64,000 nt of DNA, taken from positions 34,039-98,038 of the forward strand of contig CAJUST010000011.1 of NCBI GenBank assembly GCA_910589105.1. Reading direction: 5' to 3'. The stretch comes from an uncultured Lachnospiraceae bacterium (GTDB lineage: Bacteria; Bacillota; Clostridia; Lachnospirales; Lachnospiraceae). The notes under the pieces are model-generated. The model did no database searches and was not told where the DNA came from. It saw nothing but the letters and a program-made list of their open reading frames with translations. Position 1 is the first letter of the stretch. The number at the start of each line of letters is the position of its first letter. The position numbers and the translations under genes were made by a program. Shown one piece after another: positions 58,358 through 64,000 of this stretch.

Positions 58358-58432
58358 GATGCCAGAGTAGGGACGGAATGGGCTGATGATGGCAAAAACC
58401 GGATTTGTCGGAGCGGAAAAGGAGAATATAAA

Positions 58433-59083
58433 ATGGCGTACATTTTAATTATAGAAGATGAGGAGCCGATTAACAGGCTGATCAAACAAAACTTGGCTCT
58501 TGCAGGGCATAGCTGCGATCAGGAATATGACGGATTAGCGGCAAAAGAGCGTTTATTATCGGATAACAGGTATGATCTTGTGATTATGGACGTGATGCTG
58601 CCGCATATTGACGGATTTTCCCTGATGGAATATACAGGGGAAACGCCTGTGATTTTTCTGACGGCAAAGAGCCGGATTGCGGATAAGCTGACGGGGCTGA
58701 CAAGCGGCGCGTGGGATTATTTGACGAAACCGTTTGAGATGCTGGAACTGATCGCGCGCGTGAATCTGGTTCTTACGAAAACGCAAAAGGCGGTCAGCCG
58801 GATTTGCATTGCGGACACAAAAGTGGATTTGAAAGCGAGGAAAGTTTCGGTCTGCGGCAAGGAGACAGAACTTGCAAAACAGGAGTTTGATCTATTGGAA
58901 GCGTTGATTTTGAACAGGAATATTGCGCTTTCGAGAGAAAAATTATTGGAACTGGCTTGGGGATATGATTTTATGGGAGATACGAGGACAGTCGATGTGC
59001 ATATTACGAAACTAAGAAAAAAATTAAAGCTTGAAAACCATATTAAAACAGTTTACAAAATGGGCTACCGCCTAGAATTATAG
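58433..59083 (+). CDS. OmpR/PhoB-family response regulator
   Basis: The 216-residue product starts at ATG 58433 after AAAGGAG. The receiver domain has the acidic pair in IIEDEEP, phospho-acceptor Asp53 (IMDVMLP), Thr in FLTAK and Lys in YLTKPFE. The winged-helix output domain (about 122-215) ends with RTVDVHITKLRKKL and VYKMGYRLEL. The partner kinase follows after 15 bases. Targets probably include its own operon. Confidence 0.93.
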   Translation: MAYILIIEDEEPINRLIKQNLALAGHSCDQEYDGLAAKERLLSDNRYDLVIMDVMLPHIDGFSLMEYTGETPVIFLTAKSRIADKLTGLTSGAWDYLTKPFEMLELIARVNLVLTKTQKAVSRICIADTKVDLKARKVSVCGKETELAKQEFDLLEALILNRNIALSREKLLELAWGYDFMGDTRTVDVHITKLRKKLKLENHIKTVYKMGYRLEL

Positions 59084-59098
59084 AAAAGGGATTTAAAG

Positions 59099-60463
59099 AT
59101 GCGTATTTGGCAGAAAATCTATTTTGCAGTATTGTTGTTGTTTTTATTGATGTTAAATGCCGGATTGTTTTTGGCGGCCGGATTTATTTTTTCTTATAAT
59201 ATGGATCAGGAACAGAAAAAGGCAGAAACGGACAGTTTTTTTCTTTGCCAGAATTTAGGACATGATTTTACTATTTTAGGGCAGAACGCGCGTTTTACGG
59301 AAGAAACGGCCGCTCAGTTATTTGAGAGTTACCAGAGGTATTATCAGTCGCAAGGCATTGAGCTGACTTTGGAAAAAAGCGGTGGAAGCAATTCATTTGA
59401 AGTCCGTTCCACGGTTCAAAAAGGAGGGGGACAGATTGAGACGTATGCAAAACGGAGCTTAAAAGAGCCGTATGAGGATTATTTTATCCAATACCGGAAG
59501 CGGCTGTCAGAATTTGAGGGAATCTGGCGGGATCTGAAGCGGACGTTTGCTGTAATCAGCTTTGTCATGTCGGTTTTTCTTTGTGTGATTTTATATGTAT
59601 GGATGCGCAGGATTTTAATGCCGCTTGGAGAATTAAATGAGGGTGTGGCGAAAATTGCATCGGGAGAATATGGGATTCGGGTTCCTTTCAAAAATAATAC
59701 GGCATGGCAGAGAGATGAAATATCAGAGCTTTCACAAAATGTCAATAAAATGTCACAGATGATTCAAAGGCAGATTGGAAGGTTAGAGGAGGAAAATGAG
59801 AAGAAACAGCAGTTAATGGACAATTTGGCGCATGAGCTTCGGACGCCGTTGACTTCGATTTATGGATATGCGGAATATGCGCAGTTCGCAAACGCTGCGG
59901 ACGAAGAAAAGTATGAAGGGCTGGCTTATATTATGGAAGAAAGCAGGCGGCTGGTAAAAATGAGCGAGACGATGCTTTCCATGCGTTTGTATGAGAAAGA
60001 AGAAAGAATAATGCTTCCGGTTGATTTGAAAATGCTTGCCGGACATCTTGAGAAAATTCTGGCGCCTAAATTAAAAGAAAAAAATTTAACGCTGAAAAAG
60101 GAGTTCGCCGTAGAAACGCTCTATGGAGAAGAAGATTTATTTCTGGCATTGTTTCGGAATCTTTTGGAAAATGCGGCGCGCGCAAGCAGGGAGGGCGATT
60201 TGATTATATGGAGTGTGACGCAGGAAGAAAAGATACAGACGATTGAAGTGATTGATTTTGGGATCGGAATGCAAAAGGAGGATTTGGGCAGGATAACGGA
60301 AGCGTTTTACCGCATTGATAAAGCGAGATCCCGACAGGAAGGCGGCGTTGGACTTGGATTGTCTATTGTGGATTTAATTGTAAAAAAGATGGGCGGGACG
60401 CTTTCTTTTTCATCTGAACCGCAGAAGGGCACAAAAGTTACCATTGTTTTTACAACTTCATAA
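59099..60463 (+). CDS. Sensor histidine kinase with HAMP domain
   Basis: The 454-residue product has transmembrane helices near 8-30 and 148-170, enclosing an extracellular sensor of about 115 residues. A HAMP domain (about 170-225) is followed by HisKA with His245 (AHELRTPLTSIYGY) and HATPase with GVGLGLSIVDL. It pairs with the response regulator just upstream. The next gene, encoding a membrane-anchored protein, may be its target or part of signal sensing. Confidence 0.92.
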   Translation: MRIWQKIYFAVLLLFLLMLNAGLFLAAGFIFSYNMDQEQKKAETDSFFLCQNLGHDFTILGQNARFTEETAAQLFESYQRYYQSQGIELTLEKSGGSNSFEVRSTVQKGGGQIETYAKRSLKEPYEDYFIQYRKRLSEFEGIWRDLKRTFAVISFVMSVFLCVILYVWMRRILMPLGELNEGVAKIASGEYGIRVPFKNNTAWQRDEISELSQNVNKMSQMIQRQIGRLEEENEKKQQLMDNLAHELRTPLTSIYGYAEYAQFANAADEEKYEGLAYIMEESRRLVKMSETMLSMRLYEKEERIMLPVDLKMLAGHLEKILAPKLKEKNLTLKKEFAVETLYGEEDLFLALFRNLLENAARASREGDLIIWSVTQEEKIQTIEVIDFGIGMQKEDLGRITEAFYRIDKARSRQEGGVGLGLSIVDLIVKKMGGTLSFSSEPQKGTKVTIVFTTS

Positions 60464-60567
60464 TAAGGGCATAAAAAGCCGCTTATATTTTTTTGATAGA
60501 GTGTCCTTACCGGAAGAAAAGCCGGAATAAAGACGCAAGAAAGAATGGCGCGGGAAAGAAGGAAAAT

Positions 60568-61515
60568 ATGAAGAAAAAAAATGTATGTATGATGTTTGCG
60601 GCGGCTGGGATTTGCGCGGCATGCGCGCTTTTGCTGGTTGGGAGCATGGGGATTTATGCGGAAAAAACAGGAAAAGAACAGCTTATTCCTATATCATCGG
60701 ATAGTGAAACGGCGCAAATGCTGTCCGATGTTTTGGAGGAAAGTATGGAACGCAAAACACCCGTGGCAAGCGGGCCGTTATCAGATGGGGAGTTAAAAAA
60801 TATCTGGGATCGCATGTATGCAGAATATGAATCTTCAGATCAGGGGCGGGAGGAATTAAAACAGGAGGAAACGGAAGCCGCATTGCATGAAAAACTGGTG
60901 AAAGAAGGCTATGGGGACGTGTATGGATTGTCTTTGGACTCCGCTAAGCTTGGCGTATCGGATGCGGGCCTGCTTTTTCTAAAAGAGATAAACCGGCTGT
61001 TTCCAAAAGAACAGTTTGAAAGTTTCTACATTCGGAGTGCGCGTTTGGAAAGTGAGATTGGAGTGAACGGTTTATCATATATTGCATGGACAGGTTCTAT
61101 CGTAAATATGGAAAATGCCGCAGATCCGTCCTATCGGTCGTATGATTTTGAAATTGATGCGATAAGTGGGAAAATCAATTCATTTGGCAAATTTCGCCCT
61201 TATCAGGCAAATCAGGATTATTCTAAGATTTCTTGGACGGACGAGGAGATTTTGGAACAGGCAAAAGAACTGGCGGCAAACTATGGGCTGGCGTCTGGAG
61301 AAGAATTGGATTGGCAGAATGTGGAGCTTTTGAATGGGACAAATGAGGCTGGCTCTTTGATGGACGAACTGAAGCAGGACCCGGAAAGCAGCATAAGTCT
61401 GAGTAATGTAGTGAAGTTTCAGAAGAATGGGAAAATGAATTTTTATCTTGGCATGGATTTTGAGACAGGTGAACTTTGCAATTATTTCTGGCCGGGAACA
61501 AGCCATGGATATTAA
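60568..61515 (+). CDS. Membrane-anchored extracellular protein linked to the two-component system
   Basis: The 315-residue product starts at ATG 60568 after AAGAAGG; an upstream in-frame ATG at 60493 is poorly placed. One N-terminal transmembrane segment (about 7-29) anchors an external domain. Residues about 185-290 show a PepSY-like pattern: YDFEIDAISGKINSFGKF followed by SWTDEEILEQAKELAANYG. PepSY-like domains often restrain proteases or sense envelope state. The family call is tentative. It is probably expressed with the upstream kinase and regulator (104-base gap, no terminator). Confidence 0.6.
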   Translation: MKKKNVCMMFAAAGICAACALLLVGSMGIYAEKTGKEQLIPISSDSETAQMLSDVLEESMERKTPVASGPLSDGELKNIWDRMYAEYESSDQGREELKQEETEAALHEKLVKEGYGDVYGLSLDSAKLGVSDAGLLFLKEINRLFPKEQFESFYIRSARLESEIGVNGLSYIAWTGSIVNMENAADPSYRSYDFEIDAISGKINSFGKFRPYQANQDYSKISWTDEEILEQAKELAANYGLASGEELDWQNVELLNGTNEAGSLMDELKQDPESSISLSNVVKFQKNGKMNFYLGMDFETGELCNYFWPGTSHGY

Positions 61516-61574
61516 GACGGCTGCGTGGGCTTGGGATAGGTTAGAGGGCAGGGCGTTAGGGCATAAGATTCTTC

Positions 61575-61603
61575 TTTACAGGCAGATGGGAGTATGCTAT
61601 ATT
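61575..61603 (+). promoter_or_regulatory. Promoter of the DUF6440 gene
   Basis: TTTACA, 17 bases, then TATATT, with an extended TATGC just before the -10 box. Confidence 0.65.
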
Positions 61604-61638
61604 TTAGATAGAATAAAAAATAAAAGAGGAGAATCATT

Positions 61639-61827
61639 ATGTCAAAGAAGCGTTTTGTGGAAACCTATTCACAGGGAGTTACTAATTGCCATAGAATCAT
61701 AGTGGATACGGAAACGGGAGTGAATTATTTAATCGTGTCAGAGGGCTCCATGTCAAGCCGCGGAGTGACGGTTCTGGTTGATCAGGACGGAAAACCACTT
61801 ATTACGCCGATGAAGCCAAAAGAATAA
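61639..61827 (+). CDS. DUF6440 family small protein
   Basis: The 62-residue product matches the DUF6440 pattern: an aromatic start KKRFVETYSQG, then IIVDTETGVNYLIVSEGS and a C-terminal VLVDQDGKPLITP. It is soluble, made of short strands, and of unknown function. Such proteins are common single genes in Firmicutes. It has its own promoter, an AGAGGAG binding site and a terminator. Confidence 0.82.
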   Translation: MSKKRFVETYSQGVTNCHRIIVDTETGVNYLIVSEGSMSSRGVTVLVDQDGKPLITPMKPKE

Positions 61828-61838
61828 GATGGATATGG

Positions 61839-61869
61839 GCAGTCCGATTTTTGCCGGACTGCTTTTTTT
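61839..61869 (+). terminator. Terminator after the DUF6440 gene
   Basis: GCAGTCCG and CGGACTGC form a perfect 8-bp stem followed by seven T residues. Confidence 0.93.
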
Positions 61870-61955
61870 GCTGCAAATGGCGACACTGATGTGGAAAGAA
61901 AATCGGGGATTTTGGGCGGGAAAAAATGACTGTCTATGTGTTTGGGCGCCGGAGA

Positions 61956-63344
61956 TTATCCGTTTTTCTCCAAGGGAAAATTTAATGTAACGGAAAAATA
62001 TTCTCCATCTGCGTGATGTGAGACAGAGCCGCCGATCCGTGACATAATTTTTTGTACGCTTTTCATTCCAATCTGTGTGCTCTCGATTTGTTTGAGATCC
62101 GTTTTTATTTTGTTTTTGAGAGAAACTGTTAGGAAAGCGTCTAAGGAAGCCGTAATGACAACGGCTTCTTTTTTATCGGCATATTTTATGATATTGGAAA
62201 ACAGATTATTGAATACCCGTTTTATCATTGTTTCGTCAGCCAAGACAGTAACAGGGCTGTCTGGGAGTTCAAATATGTGAAGATCTGCATTAAATCCGGT
62301 AAGACGCAGAAATTCTGTATGTTCTTGTATACTGTTTCGGAAAAAAGAGCAGGGAAGGCTTGCCAGATGGATGCTGTCTGTTGTAAGCGTGGTCTCATCA
62401 TACACATAAGCATATTCAAACATTCGATCTGTCAGTTCTTTGATTTCATCAGTTTTTTGGATACAGCGGCTGATATATTCTGTATGCATCTCTTGTTTTG
62501 GGCTTAATTTTACGATTTCTAAATAGCCTTTTAAAATAGTGAGCGGCGTGCGCAGATCATGGGAAAGCGCCGTAATTAAATCACGGTTAGAGGCGTGGAT
62601 TTCTTGCTCATGCAGAAAATTTTCTTGAAGCGCGCAGCGCAGTTTATTGAGTTCCTGCCCTAAAATGCCAAGTTCGTCTTCTCCGGCATAACGCACAGGG
62701 GTATGTAAATCACCGGAAGCCATCTGTAGAATGTCCTGTTTTAAACGGGCAATCGTTTTAATTTTACGGCTGGCAAAAAACAGTATAAAAAACAGAAACA
62801 GGGCAATACAAAGTAATAATGAACATATTGTATAGGGCACAAAAAAACTTGTGGCGTGGTAAAAAACGACAATCACATTCGCATATCCGTTTTTAAATTC
62901 TACAGGACGTTCTATCCGCTGTTCCCCCAGTCCGTCTGTCCATTCCAATCCGGTTCGAAACAGAGCGGAATAGGTATTCTCTTGTGTCATAATCCGTGGA
63001 ATCTGTCCGGCGCGGTAGAGCCCGTCTTCCAGTCCGTAAATATAAATAGCCGTATAGTCATCTGCCTGTGATAAATAAGGTTCTAAAGCTTCTTGGGCTT
63101 TCTTGTCGTTTTCGGATTCCGGCACATTATAGTGAATGGCGTCTGAATAAATCTTTTGCCAAATGTCGTTTTGCGGCTTTTTAAAAATCGGAGGGCTGGA
63201 GGTGACGTCAGTGGAGAAAAAATACCATGCATCCCATTTTTGCAGCCAGAGAAACCGGAATAAAAGCATACAAAAAGCCCCGGCAATAAAGATCAGAAGG
63301 AGAAGTTTGGTTTGTATTTTTAAATGTTTTAATTTTTTTATCAT
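61956..63344 (-). CDS. Sensor histidine kinase, no adjacent response regulator
   Basis: The 462-residue product has helices near 13-32 and 168-192 around an extracellular sensor of about 135 residues. A HAMP domain (about 193-245), HisKA with His262 (SHDLRTPLTILKGYLEIV) and a C-terminal ATPase domain follow. The ATPase domain keeps an N-box-like NNLFSNIIKYAD, but the G-box GTGLGL is replaced by TQIGMKSVQKIM; ATP binding may be altered. AAGGA precedes the ATG. No regulator gene lies on either side inside the window. Confidence 0.85.
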   Translation of the reverse strand: MIKKLKHLKIQTKLLLLIFIAGAFCMLLFRFLWLQKWDAWYFFSTDVTSSPPIFKKPQNDIWQKIYSDAIHYNVPESENDKKAQEALEPYLSQADDYTAIYIYGLEDGLYRAGQIPRIMTQENTYSALFRTGLEWTDGLGEQRIERPVEFKNGYANVIVVFYHATSFFVPYTICSLLLCIALFLFFILFFASRKIKTIARLKQDILQMASGDLHTPVRYAGEDELGILGQELNKLRCALQENFLHEQEIHASNRDLITALSHDLRTPLTILKGYLEIVKLSPKQEMHTEYISRCIQKTDEIKELTDRMFEYAYVYDETTLTTDSIHLASLPCSFFRNSIQEHTEFLRLTGFNADLHIFELPDSPVTVLADETMIKRVFNNLFSNIIKYADKKEAVVITASLDAFLTVSLKNKIKTDLKQIESTQIGMKSVQKIMSRIGGSVSHHADGEYFSVTLNFPLEKNG

Positions 63345-63472
63345 TATTTATATCCTTATAAATTTTTTTCATTCATATTTTAAGTGTGAAAGCAGATAAG
63401 AATAAAAACCCATAAGACAGCAACCGCCCTAAAAATAAATTTTTGAGAAAAATGCAAAAGAGCATCGGATCG

Positions 63473-63483
63473 TATGCCATAAT
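63473..63483 (+). promoter_or_regulatory. Extended -10 promoter of a small toxin-like gene
   Basis: TATGC followed directly by CATAAT matches the TRTGn extended -10 form. No -35 box is evident. The leader to 63529 can fold (GTTGC/GCAAC and CACCG/CGGTG). Confidence 0.4.
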
Positions 63484-63649
63484 CTATATGTTGCTCACCG
63501 AAGCCCGCAACGGGGGGACGGTGTTTGCATGGCGTTATTCTTTATATTTCTTGTGACAGCCGCGGCAGGTTTGGCTGCCTCCTCATCAGCAAATGGCTAG
63601 ACAGGAACGGCAGCGGCAACAAATTGCATAGGGGGAGCCTTTATCAGCT

Positions 63650-63735
63650 TAAAAAGAAGAATCCCCCGACTGTACGCTGCTACGGTTTGGGGATTCATTC
63701 TGCGTTCATATGGAACTGTCATATCTTTTTGCCTG
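63650..63735 (-). ncRNA. Putative antisense RNA opposite the toxin-like gene
   Basis: A near-consensus minus-strand promoter (63769-63741) would start an RNA near 63734. The hairpin GAATCCCC/GGGGATTC (63659-63696, with an inner ACTGTA/TACGGT extension) followed on the minus strand by TTCTTTTT would end it near 63650. The result is an RNA of about 85 bases, wholly antisense to the 3' part of the toxin-like gene, as in type I systems such as TxpA/RatA. This is a sequence-based inference. Confidence 0.45.
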
Positions 63736-63740
63736 TTGGC

Positions 63741-63769
63741 ATTATAGCATTTGTAAAAACTTTCTTCAA
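63741..63769 (-). promoter_or_regulatory. Minus-strand promoter of the antisense RNA
   Basis: TTGAAG, 17 bases, then a perfect TATAAT preceded by TGC. No protein-coding frame follows on this strand, which argues for an RNA product. Confidence 0.65.
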
Positions 63770-63866
63770 TATGCTTTTCTCAATCTATAATTTATTGCTT
63801 TTCGCAGTCTAAAATTTATCTTTATCTTGTATCAGTCAATGCGTATAATCAAAAGTTTATCTTTTT

Positions 63867-63889
63867 TTGACACGAGAATCAAGTTGACA
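63867..63889 (+). promoter_or_regulatory. Two TTGACA boxes ahead of the 7-bp repeat
   Basis: Perfect TTGACA hexamers at 63867-63872 and 63884-63889 are 17 bases apart start to start. The second could pair with TTATTT at 63907 (17-base spacer), which would place the 7-bp repeat tract at the transcription start or in the leader. The -10 match is poor. Confidence 0.35.
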
Positions 63890-63911
63890 AATAAAATTCT
63901 ATATGTTATTT

Positions 63912-64000
63912 TAAGTAGTAAGTAGTAAGTAGTAAGTAGTAAGTGGTAAGTAGTAAGTAGTAAGTAGTAAGTAGTAAGTAGTAAGTAGTAAGTAGTAAGT
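63912..64000 (+). repeat. Tandem 7-bp repeat (TAAGTAG) running off the window
   Basis: About 12.7 head-to-tail copies fill the last 89 bases, with a single A-to-G variant at 63945. The array continues past the end, so its true length and what follows are not visible. No protein is expected here, since each frame soon meets TAA or TAG. Confidence 0.95.

Larger units (their letters stand above)
63529..63812 (+). pseudogene. Decayed small hydrophobic toxin-like gene
   Basis: ATG 63529 opens a 23-residue hydrophobic peptide (MALFFIFLVTAAAGLAA, then SSSANG) ending at TAG 63600. Shifting one frame near 63580 continues as LLISKWLDRNGSGNKLHRGS and LYQLKKKNPPTVR to a stop at 63812. One hydrophobic helix followed by KWLDRNG and a basic tail recalls small membrane toxin-like peptides found in many copies in Clostridia. 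A base seems to be missing. Whether the short 23-residue form is itself functional is open. Confidence 0.4.

Overview
The window looks like chromosome of a spore-forming gut Firmicute, most likely a Lachnospiraceae member. The reasons are a SpoIIID gene behind a sigma-E-type promoter, AddAB rather than RecBCD, a two-gene (PurO plus formyltransferase) end to purine synthesis, a galactose-type Mgl importer, mucin-directed surface proteins and strong Gram-positive ribosome binding sites. No tRNA, rRNA, prophage, insertion sequence or CRISPR array was seen.

Left part (1-12.9 kb): a very large secreted M60 metalloprotease with a dockerin-like calcium module is translationally coupled to a secreted Fn3 protein. 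Then come a chemoreceptor, a DUF4230 membrane protein, the remnant of a second chemoreceptor, spoIIID, a MATE exporter and a GPH sugar symporter. 13-27 kb is a signalling and surface block: a histidine kinase/HPt hybrid with a double-receiver protein (minus strand), a second hybrid kinase followed by a solute-binding lipoprotein fused to a 5'-nucleotidase C-terminal-like domain (plus strand), and a 1785-residue BspA-type leucine-rich-repeat protein with a papain-like Cys/His region and an 18-bp coding tandem repeat.

Middle (27.6-49.8 kb): an ACT-domain/PFL pair, the mglBAC sugar importer, a small membrane protein, split PurO and AICAR formyltransferase genes, TmcAL, acetate kinase with an AIM24-like protein, a membrane-protein gene broken by several single-base indels, the addBA recombination nuclease and an HtrA protease.

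Right part (49.9-64 kb): a type III toxin-antitoxin-like locus with a frameshifted toxin on the minus strand; the rplM-rpsI operon with a long leader; a four-gene minus-strand operon of two DUF2589 proteins, a 90-residue protein and a LanM-dehydratase-like (DUF4135) enzyme without a cyclase; a radical-SAM/DUF4130 pair; a two-component system with a membrane-anchored protein; a DUF6440 protein; an orphan kinase; a locus resembling a decayed type I toxin with an antisense RNA; and a 7-bp tandem repeat running off the end.

The best candidates for an undescribed system are the DUF2589/DUF4135 operon (51.8-55.9 kb) and the two toxin-antitoxin-like loci. Several genes in the window (membrane protein, both toxin-like genes) are broken by one-base indels, mostly in short homopolymers, which is either real decay or local consensus error.
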